Shown: positions 7,301 to 12,225 of the stretch, in pieces
How positions within the stretch are numbered: the first letter of the stretch is position 1
Layout of the letters: the number at the start of each line of letters is the position of its first letter
DNA from: Sphingobacteriaceae bacterium
GTDB taxonomy: Bacteria > Bacteroidota > Bacteroidia > B-17B0 > Aurantibacillaceae
Direction of reading: 5' to 3'
DNA: 12,225 nucleotides
NCBI GenBank assembly: GCA_025360355.1
Contig: JANYCL010000107.1
Span: 1-12,225, forward strand
Made by a program: the position numbers and the translations under genes
Notes under the pieces: model-generated
Told to the model about the DNA's origin: nothing
What the model saw: only the letters and a program-made list of their open reading frames with translations
Databases searched by the model: none

Positions 7301-9425
7301 TGTTCCAAGTATAAGTTGTTGCACCGCTTGCTGTAATTGTAGCCGTTTGTCCGTTACAAATACTTATAGGCGCCGCGGTAATACTTGGTGTAGCAGTTAC
7401 AGTTACGGTTGAAGTTAGATTTGCAGAACACGTCGCAACAGTTCCTGAAATTGTATAAGTGGTTGTAGTAGTTGGTGAAACTGCAATTGTTGTGGTATTA
7501 GGTCCCGTGCTCCAGGTATAAGTTGTCGCACCGCTTCCTGTAAGCGTAACTGTTTGTCCGGAGCAAATGGTAGGGCTGGTAACCGTTAGTGTTGGTCCGG
7601 TGATAACTGTTATGATAGAATTGTTTCTGTAAATTCCATCAGGACAAAAACCTGAGAATATTGTATATGTTCCGGGTATTGTAAAAACGGAAGAAGTAAA
7701 AACAGTTCCGCTGCCAAGCTGAATACCACCGCCTGTTTGTGTGTACCAACCAATCGTACCTGTTCCTGTTGTTGCGGCTGTTAATGTTGCTGCAGTGTTA
7801 ACGCAAATTGTAGCAGAAGGCGTGCTTGTAATAGTTGGCAGTGCTCCAAGAGTAGCTGTTGCAATTCCTGCTCCGCCTTTTGTTGATCCATTCGGAGGAA
7901 AATTATTATCTATTAAACAAGTATTAGCTCCGGAAAGATAGATCACAGTTCCATTATTACCGCCTGCAATATTTGTTGCAGGTAATGCTACGTTAGCTCC
8001 AACATAACCTCCGCCGCCGCCGCCGCCCGGACCATAAGCATCCGCCGAATTCGATTGAGTGCGCATTTCCTGATTACCGCCATTTCCTCCTGTTGCATTA
8101 ATTGAAATACCCGTTATCGCACCTGTTGAATTAATTTTTATCGCACCACCACCACCTGCTCCACCTGCTCCGTCTTTCCCGGTGAGTGTATTAAAAAGAG
8201 ATGTCGCCGGTGTTTTTGTTGGATTACCATTTCCGCCATTTGCATTAATGGATCCGTTTCCTCCGATTGTTCCGTAGCTTAAAATATTAATTATTCCTCC
8301 GCCATTAGCTCCTGCTCCGCCATATGCATTATCTTCATCTCCTGCTCCGCCGCCACCTCCAACAAATAATCTTCCGGTTGTATAATCTAACGGTCTGCCT
8401 CCTAACCCACATGAAGAAGGGCGTCTGTTATCTCCACCCCATCCATTTCCCGAACCGGGCGGAGTCGCTACAGGATTTAAAGCGTTACCTGAAAAAGAAT
8501 AACCCCCTCTTCCACCACCTGAAGAGCTTGAAGCCGCAAAACCTGGTGATTCTAAATTCCATGCTGTTGTCCAGCCCGCAATAGAATTATCCGGAATTCC
8601 TTTTCCCGTCCATAATGATGTATCGCCTGCGTTTGCACCACCGCCACCGCCGCCATTTACTTCGTTTCCGCCGCCGCCGCCATTACCAATAGCGCCTTTA
8701 CAAAATTTAGCGGCCATAGTTTGATAAACAAGAGTATCACCAACGATGCTTTCCCCTTTGTACGCTCCTAATGTTTTTAGTAAATGTCCCCAATTATTGG
8801 CACCGGTTGAAGCTGTATGTGTATATCCTGTAACGGTTACCAGACCTCCCCTGAATCCTAAACTATTCGCATCAATTCTTCCTGTTCCGTTTATTGTTGT
8901 GTTTCCATTGACCTCAATTGCAATTACACCGCCGGTAGTTCCATTCCATTGCGGACAAGTTATAATTCCTCCTGCGTTAATTACTAATGATGCAAATCTG
9001 GCAACTCTGATCACCTGAACTTTTCCTGCTGCTGTATAATTTTTTTGTAAAGGACAATCAATTGTAATAACATTTCCTGCAACAGAACTTACTTGTGCGT
9101 ATTCATTATTTCCCGCGTTGTTATAATTCGTGATCCTTCCAAAATCATCACTCATTGGTAATGAGTTGTTAGGGTTAACTCCTTCCGGTACACAATTCGT
9201 ACTTGCACCTTGAAGTTGGATAATATAAATTAAATCGCCTGTTGCAAATCCTGCCGCGTTCGCAACAGTTACAGAAAGATTACCACTAAAGGCATTAACG
9301 GATAACGCTGTATAAACATTAACTACAGTTGAAGAAGCAATGGTTGGCGATCCATCTTTTCCCCTTTGCGAAAAAAGAGAAAGTGAACTGACTAAAATTA
9401 AAAAAAAGATAAAATGTTTTTTCAT
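4329..9425 (-). CDS. giant T9SS-secreted adhesin-like protein: Gly-rich head, 12 Ig-like repeats, PKD domains, type B sorting domain
   Basis: 1698-residue surface or released protein. Domains in order: signal peptide (1 to about 20, ending SLSLFSQ); an N-terminal beta-rich part (about 30-240); a glycine-rich region with GGGGG runs (about 240-485); a degenerate Ig-like unit (about 530-608); twelve regular Ig-like repeats of 69-71 residues (about 611-1445); two PKD-like domains (about 1446-1608; the second has the typical WSFGDGS and HVFSTPGNY); and a C-terminal domain (about 1611-1698) starting NVFTPNGDGSNDVF. That tail is the gliding-motility-associated/CHU_C domain, a type B T9SS signal. There is no catalytic motif, so adhesion or matrix structure is the likely role. 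Thr, Ser, Gly and Asn dominate, and Cys is strictly periodic. ATG at 9423-9425 is chosen because the signal peptide starts there. The downstream hydroxylase gene follows after 26 bases. No convincing promoter was found upstream. Confidence 0.93.
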   Translation of the reverse strand: MKKHFIFFLILVSSLSLFSQRGKDGSPTIASSTVVNVYTALSVNAFSGNLSVTVANAAGFATGDLIYIIQLQGASTNCVPEGVNPNNSLPMSDDFGRITNYNNAGNNEYAQVSSVAGNVITIDCPLQKNYTAAGKVQVIRVARFASLVINAGGIITCPQWNGTTGGVIAIEVNGNTTINGTGRIDANSLGFRGGLVTVTGYTHTASTGANNWGHLLKTLGAYKGESIVGDTLVYQTMAAKFCKGAIGNGGGGGNEVNGGGGGGANAGDTSLWTGKGIPDNSIAGWTTAWNLESPGFAASSSSGGGRGGYSFSGNALNPVATPPGSGNGWGGDNRRPSSCGLGGRPLDYTTGRLFVGGGGGAGDEDNAYGGAGANGGGIINILSYGTIGGNGSINANGGNGNPTKTPATSLFNTLTGKDGAGGAGGGGAIKINSTGAITGISINATGGNGGNQEMRTQSNSADAYGPGGGGGGGYVGANVALPATNIAGGNNGTVIYLSGANTCLIDNNFPPNGSTKGGAGIATATLGALPTITSTPSATICVNTAATLTAATTGTGTIGWYTQTGGGIQLGSGTVFTSSVFTIPGTYTIFSGFCPDGIYRNNSIITVITGPTLTVTSPTICSGQTVTLTGSGATTYTWSTGPNTTTIAVSPTTTTTYTISGTVATCSANLTSTVTVTATPSITAAPISICNGQTATITASGATTYTWNTGPTTASIAVSPTTTTNYTVTGSNGSCSSVQTTTVTVNSLPSVTSTSATICAGQSTTLTAGGAATFTWNTGPTTATIALSPTVTTNYTVTGSNGTCSNTQTTSIIVAPTPTVTASSGTICSGQQIILTAGGATTFTWNTGPTSSTIAVTPTTTTNYTVTGSNGSCSNTQTTSVIVNPIPVVTANSPTLCSGQTATLTGSGASTYTWNPGLLVGTTVTVSPATTQIYTVTGTSALSCVGTNTTTVFVTATPTLVAPSTTICPGNTATLTVSGATTYTWNPGGSTGTTFTATPPASTVYTVTGANGACTSTQTVAITIGSAISIVVNSPNICTGETATLTASGATTYTWSTGSNSTSITITPTATTVYTINGTSSACTGVNTSTVTVNPTPTVSTATTAICSGQTATLTASGASTYTWNPGGLSGSSVTVSPTSSQNYTVIGSSAGCTNTAVSNVSVTTSPTVVVQPMSICPGGTGTLTAFGASSYTWNPGNVTGSTYTANPSSTTNYTVTGSNGLCVSTATADITVGTSLTVAINSPTICAGQSTILSASVSATSYTWNTGANSSTVVVTPTTTTSYTVDVTSPGCNGTGTTTVFVNASPTITVNGAAICSGALVTLTVSGASNYTWTPSGVNGSTIAVAPSTSTTYTVIGETGGCTNIATADVTVTPTPSLTVNSPTICGGSTTLTANGATNYTWSPGGQNTSSIVVTPTTTSFYTVDAANGSCFTTTTTMVYVNSAPPLFITLTNPSPYCPGTCSNFSTTTGYGGVVYDYGDATGTTTATTHCYSVSGTYTVTAAATYSTGCSLVTNTIVNLSFLPVATATFGINNGTSFPVGTLVSFNSFSVTGNWSFGDGSVATNTFDPSHVFSTPGNYCVKLVTTTTTLTCADSLTKCLDIIQPVTIIIPNVFTPNGDGSNDVFKATGTGITNFHCIIFDRWGLRMYEWDGIGGGWDGFTKAGTQASSGTYYYIIEYQTADGKSAVVKNFLSLFKD
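4332..4601 (-). other. T9SS type B C-terminal sorting domain
   Basis: Encodes about residues 1609-1698. Visible landmarks are IPNVFTPNGDGSNDVFKATG, the FDRWG motif (1641-1645), GGWDG (1656-1660), GTYYYIIEY (1671-1679) and a terminal strand up to FLSLFKD. This is the gliding-motility-associated C-terminal domain family, which directs cargo through the type IX system to the cell surface or medium. Confidence 0.93.
4602..5090 (-). other. two PKD-like domains
   Basis: Encodes about residues 1446-1608. The first unit has YDYGDATG (1477-1484) and HCYSVSGTYTVT, a degenerate PKD pattern. The second has WSFGDGSVATNTFDPSHVF and PGNYCVKL, the classic W-x-F-G-D-G and H-x-F-x-x-P-G-x-Y signature. Such beta-sandwich modules usually act as spacers or carbohydrate- or protein-binding units before T9SS tails. 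Confidence 0.8.
5091..7595 (-). repeat. twelve tandem Ig-like repeats (69-71 residues each) in the giant surface protein
   Basis: Encodes about residues 611-1445. Each unit follows TICSGQTATLTASGATTYTW, then an N-x-G segment, V-x-P-T-T-T-T-x-Y-T-V-x-G, then a second Cys and a T-V-x-V end. First cysteines are at 621, 690, 759, 828, 897, 968, 1038, 1107, 1177, 1247, 1317 and 1387. Second cysteines lie 45-47 residues later in each unit. This matches the Ig-like domains commonly found with CHU_C tails. The DNA copies are not identical: the NYTVTG and Cys segments of units 2, 3 and 4 use many different synonymous codons, so the array is old and kept by protein-level selection rather than freshly amplified. 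Confidence 0.9.
7971..8708 (-). other. glycine-rich N-terminal region of the giant surface protein
   Basis: Encodes about residues 240-485. Runs of five to seven glycines (for example GNGGGGGNEVNGGGGGG and YGPGGGGGGGYV) alternate with short beta-type units: GGGIINILSYGTI-GGNGSINANGGNG (375-400) and GGGGAIKINSTGAI-TGISINATGGNGG (424-450). A related unit lies just upstream at about 165-197. The pattern GGG-x-I-x-I-x-(4-6)-I-x-G-x-I-x-A-x-G-G suggests stacked beta-helix-like turns joined by poly-glycine. In DNA it appears as GCC/CCG triplet runs on the + strand, with higher GC than the neighbours. Confidence 0.75.
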
Positions 9426-9627
9426 TTGCTATTGTGTTGAAAATAATTTTGCAAGACTCTAATTTACTAAAAATAATTTTAAAATCGCTTTACCGCTTAT
9501 CAAGTTTTACCTAAGATCTTTATCTGATTCTGCCTCTTAAATACCATACGTTAAGGAAGTAATTTTAGTTGGGGGACTAATCGCTCGTTTAATCGAAATA
9601 ACTGTTGTTACACTCAATCTAAATATC

Positions 9628-9657
9628 TAAAAAACAAAAAGTCCCCCGAAGGAGGAC
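9628..9657 (-). terminator. intrinsic terminator downstream of the 145-residue gene
   Basis: On the minus strand GTCCTCC, loop TTC, GGGGGAC form a seven-pair GC-rich stem with one G-U pair (9657 to 9641), followed at once by TTTTTGTTTTTT (9640 to 9629). It lies about 56 bases after the stop codon at 9713. The mirror reading on the + strand has a C-A mismatch and only GTTTTG after it, so the minus strand is the working direction. It separates the 145-residue gene from the giant adhesin gene. The remaining minus-strand stretch 9426-9627 must hold the adhesin promoter, but I see no clear TAnnTTTG there. Confidence 0.85.
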
Positions 9658-9712
9658 GTTTTGAACCAAAGCAAAATGCTTTAACCCTTAATTATAACAA
9701 ATTGCTTATATT

Positions 9713-10150
9713 TTAGTTGAGCTTGAATGGCGGAATTTTGCCTTCAGTCATTAACTGCATACTTTTCTTTTTGTGCTCTTCGAAATTTCCGAAAGCTAAA
9801 GCATCCAGCATTTCCTGACGGGTCATGTTTGGATTACCAAATTGTTTGCGGATCTCGTCTTCGCAACGGTCAACGTATTTTTCAAATTTAATTGGAGCCC
9901 ACAAATATTCTTTCTTGATAGCGTCTTTATCAAACTTAAATTCCTCTGGTAAACCGCCTTCGATCTTAGATTTAATATCTAAACCTTCATAGCTTTTTGG
10001 AAGCTGACGGTTATCGAATAAGAAAGGTTTAGTGATCATGATAACATGTTTCTTTCTCTTAGGATCTATCATTGATAAACCTTCGATACGTAAGCCTTTT
10101 TTCTTCAAGCCGTTAAACTTGGTCTCAAAATTTTTTAATATCTCAAACAT
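9713..10150 (-). CDS. hypothetical soluble protein, 145 residues
   Basis: I do not recognise this family. The ATG at 10148-10150 (MFEILKNFETKF) is preferred; the frame can be extended 12 residues upstream only to a TTG, with a hydrophobic, unlikely N-terminus. The protein is highly charged and Lys/Glu-rich, has no signal peptide or membrane segment, and is probably cytoplasmic. Visible features are a KKKGLRIEGLSMIDPKRKKHV segment near the N-terminus (split KKKGLRIEGL and SMIDPKRKKHV), a YLWAPIKFEKYVDRCEDEIRK region that looks helical, and a C-terminal helix-rich part with TRQEMLDALAFGNFEEHKKK. No catalytic motif stands out. It is followed by a good terminator and preceded by a 200-base gap, so it is probably its own transcription unit. 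Codon use and AT content look like the neighbours. Confidence 0.75.
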   Translation of the reverse strand: MFEILKNFETKFNGLKKKGLRIEGLSMIDPKRKKHVIMITKPFLFDNRQLPKSYEGLDIKSKIEGGLPEEFKFDKDAIKKEYLWAPIKFEKYVDRCEDEIRKQFGNPNMTRQEMLDALAFGNFEEHKKKSMQLMTEGKIPPFKLN

Positions 10151-10175
10151 GTTGTCAGTATAAGTTATGAACAAG

Positions 10176-10183
10176 TAAAGGTA
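10176..10183 (-). promoter_or_regulatory. possible -7 element for the 145-residue gene
   Basis: TACCTTTA on the minus strand matches the Bacteroidetes TAnnTTTG pattern at all fixed positions but the last, about 25 bases before the ATG at 10150. I see no clear TTG at the -33 distance. The rest of the 10151-10350 gap holds nothing I can assign; a 12-base palindrome at 10318-10329 has no T tract. Confidence 0.25.
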
Positions 10184-10350
10184 CAACGGAAAGTCCTCAT
10201 AATTAGGCTTTTTAGACGAAGGCGCTTTATATTAGATAGAAAAAATGTTTAAAGGCTGCTATTAAGCTGTTTAAAGTTAGTTAATCTATTCTTAATAACA
10301 ATATAAACAACTAGTAATCAAAGCTTTGAAGAGTTAAACTTTACGGTTAA

Positions 10351-12225
10351 TTACTTAGAAACGGAGACCATTCTCTTCTTCCCAAAATCAAGGATCGAAT
10401 CGATAAATTCATATGGTTTATAGTGATTTATGGCTGCCTGATGGTAAATACAGGTTGCGGGCGTCATTCCCGGTAAAGAATTCACCTCAATAAAAACGAC
10501 CTCAATTTTGTTTGCATCAAAAATTCTCACAAAAGCATCTATCCTGCAATAGCCCAAAATATTTAACGCTTTTGCCGCTTCACCTAAGCTTTGTTTTACT
10601 TTATCTGAAATTTGCTGACGTAATTTTGGATCCGGTGAATAACGTGCAGGAGTAATATTCTGACCTTGTCCGGCTAAAAATTTTTCTTCCAAACTTAAAA
10701 TATCTCCTTCAGCTAAAGCTTCTGATGCTTCAAAAACTTCGTATTCTAATTCGCCCTTTGAATTTAATTTTGTGAGCATGCCTCCGGTAATTTCCAAAAA
10801 ATGTTTGGCGCCGTTCCTCGAAATTAATTCTTCAACTAAGATCAATTGTTTTTGCGGAAATTCTTCTTTTGGTTTTATATGTAAGATCTCCGCAGACTTT
10901 GCATCCAATTCTTCGCTTGACCTGAACATCAATGTTGCAAAAGCATCAAACTCTTCAAATGTTTTTATTTTTTTTACTGCGCTGCTACAGCCATCATCAA
11001 CAGGTTTTGCAATGAACGGATATTTGTAATCGTTCTGTAATTTAGCTTTTAATTCTTCCTTTTTGTTTTTCCAATCCGCTGCGCTGATCAACATATGTTT
11101 TGCAACCAATAATCCGTTCTTCATTAAAATTTCGTTGGTACGGTATTTATCAATTGTAATTTCTGAACTCGATTTATCAGAGCCGTTATAGGACAAACCA
11201 ACTTGCTCTAATTTTTCTTGTACGGAACCATCTTCTCCCGGCCGACCATGCAATGCAATAAATACTTGGCTGACTTCATTCGCCAGATCGCTATATGATA
11301 ACAGCTGCGGCGCTTGTAAGTTGTTTAACGATGCATATTTTTCAGTGATTGTTTTGCACTCATTTAATACTTGTTTGATGATAGGATGAACTTTATACGA
11401 ATTCACTTTCTCTTTAATGTCATCAGCATTATCTTTTAATAAAAGATTGATCGGAATTTTATACATTAAATGATCATCATGATCACCGGTAAGGAAAACC
11501 GGAATGGGCGCATATTTTTCTGAAGAAGCTAACTTCTCATAAATATTCCTTCCGCTTTCAACGGAAATATGTCTTTCAGAAGAATAACCACCTAAAATAA
11601 CTGCAACTTTTACTTTATTACTACCGGCATTTTTTTCATGACTAATATCATCATCTAATTGCTTAAGCAAATGATCATAATTTGCTGCGCCTTTTAAGTT
11701 TTTAATTCGCTTTGCAAGTGAAGTTCGGATAATGAACGTTAAGAACTGAGAGGGATTCAACCCAATTTCAGCTGCCTGATGAAAGAAAAAAGATGAAGGC
11801 ATCATTCCCGATGTTGTATTCGGATCATTCAGAAATATTTTTCCGCTCGTACTTAAAAAACCGTCGATACGGGCGTAGACATCAAAATTTAATTCGTAGA
11901 ATAATTTTTCGCAATCTTTTCTGATCAAATTTATTTGTTCATCCGGCAGATCAATTGGTGTTATCTTCCTCGATAATCCCGGCATATATTTACTTCGGTA
12001 ATCAAATAGTTCTTTTCCTTTACGAATTTCAGTTGGAGGTAACGCGATCGCTTTGCCTTTCTCATCTTCTACAACAATGCAACTGAATTCTTTTCCTTCA
12101 ATGAATCCTTCTATCAATACTGTGCTTTCCCCATCTAAACTTTCCGCAACTAATCCTTCTTTATTTTTTAATTCAGAATTAAATACTTCGATCAATGTAT
12201 TTGGATCGTGAATTATTTTTCCGCC
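10351..12225 (-). CDS. tandem D-Ala-D-Ala-ligase-like protein with two ATP-grasp modules (N-terminus outside window)
   Basis: The frame is open through the right edge; the apparent TTG start at 12195 is not a real start. Numbering from it, residues 1 to about 165 are the C-terminal part of one ligase module: FDYRSKYMPG (64-73) is the omega loop with K69-Y70, then ARIDGF (108-113) and LNDPNTTSGMMPSS (122-135), where D124 replaces the usual metal-binding Glu. Residues about 195-606 are a second, complete module: GGYSSERHISVESG (202-215, E207), LHGRPGEDGSVQ (315-326), DKYRTNEIL (349-357, K350), AKPVDDGCSSAV (396-407), KFLAGQGQNITPA (505-517), RIDAF (551-555) and EVNSLPGMTP (570-579). Ddl enzymes join two D-alanines using ATP for peptidoglycan. 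Normal Ddl is about 300-370 residues with one module, so this is a fusion of two. Whether it is the housekeeping ligase or makes another dipeptide is unknown. No terminator is evident at its 3' end. Confidence 0.88.
   Translation of the reverse strand, partial: GGKIIHDPNTLIEVFNSELKNKEGLVAESLDGESTVLIEGFIEGKEFSCIVVEDEKGKAIALPPTEIRKGKELFDYRSKYMPGLSRKITPIDLPDEQINLIRKDCEKLFYELNFDVYARIDGFLSTSGKIFLNDPNTTSGMMPSSFFFHQAAEIGLNPSQFLTFIIRTSLAKRIKNLKGAANYDHLLKQLDDDISHEKNAGSNKVKVAVILGGYSSERHISVESGRNIYEKLASSEKYAPIPVFLTGDHDDHLMYKIPINLLLKDNADDIKEKVNSYKVHPIIKQVLNECKTITEKYASLNNLQAPQLLSYSDLANEVSQVFIALHGRPGEDGSVQEKLEQVGLSYNGSDKSSSEITIDKYRTNEILMKNGLLVAKHMLISAADWKNKKEELKAKLQNDYKYPFIAKPVDDGCSSAVKKIKTFEEFDAFATLMFRSSEELDAKSAEILHIKPKEEFPQKQLILVEELISRNGAKHFLEITGGMLTKLNSKGELEYEVFEASEALAEGDILSLEEKFLAGQGQNITPARYSPDPKLRQQISDKVKQSLGEAAKALNILGYCRIDAFVRIFDANKIEVVFIEVNSLPGMTPATCIYHQAAINHYKPYEFIDSILDFGKKRMVSVSK

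Noticed and set aside
5091..7595. Repeat array as a mobile or recombination-generated tandem DNA repeat
   Set aside because: Copies differ at many synonymous sites, stay in frame, and match a known Ig-like protein fold.
7990..8060. Triplet run of GCC/CCG on the + strand, like a microsatellite or CRISPR-like repeat
   Set aside because: It is the complement of glycine codons in the minus-strand giant gene and has no spacer structure.
7741..9018. Open frames on the + strand opposite the giant gene
   Set aside because: They are mirror effects of the biased Gly/Thr/Ser codons of the real minus-strand gene and have no initiation context or recognisable protein.
10151..10186. Upstream extension of the 145-residue protein to a TTG start
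   Set aside because: The added residues are hydrophobic and unlike the rest of the protein, and the -7-like element would lie only a base or so before the codon on this reading; the internal ATG is a better start.
10318..10329. Perfect 12-base palindrome TCAAAGCTTTGA after the ligase gene
   Set aside because: The stem is AT-rich with no loop or T tract, so it is weak as a terminator, and a single copy gives no support for an operator.

Overview
The window looks like chromosomal DNA from a Bacteroidota (Bacteroidetes) bacterium. It is AT-rich, has almost no Shine-Dalgarno sequences, contains a TAnnTTTG-type promoter element, and encodes a very large secreted protein ending in the gliding-motility/CHU_C-type C-terminal domain used by the type IX secretion system (T9SS, type B signal). 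I see no rRNA, tRNA, CRISPR array, transposase, phage gene or plasmid function, so this is ordinary chromosome with surface and envelope genes.

Layout. Left edge, + strand: an MBOAT (AlgI-like) membrane O-acyltransferase, cut by the window edge and apparently frameshifted at base ~25, is coupled by a 1-base overlap to a membrane-anchored SGNH-fold partner. Together they look like a two-component machine that O-acetylates an exported polysaccharide. This pair converges, with a 12-base overlap, on a minus-strand cluster. In transcription order the cluster is a 1698-residue T9SS adhesin-like protein (4329-9425), a membrane sterol-desaturase/fatty-acid-hydroxylase family enzyme (3418-4302) and a secreted GH16 glycoside hydrolase (2210-3418). 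The last two overlap by one base. Upstream, still on the minus strand, are a short intergenic region with a clear intrinsic terminator (9628-9657), an unrecognised 145-residue soluble protein (9713-10150), and a D-Ala-D-Ala-ligase-like protein with two tandem ATP-grasp modules (10351 to the right edge, N-terminus missing).

How they may work together (inference): most of the products belong to the cell envelope. These are polysaccharide O-acetylation, polysaccharide cleavage, lipid hydroxylation, a long surface fibre, and peptidoglycan-type dipeptide ligation. Nothing in the sequence proves one pathway. The most unusual items are the tandem ligase, whose second module carries Cys and Phe where E. 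coli DdlB has Ser150 and Tyr216, and the giant protein with a poly-glycine head, twelve regular Ig-like repeats with paired cysteines, two PKD-like domains and a T9SS tail. I found no convincing new defence or mobile system.
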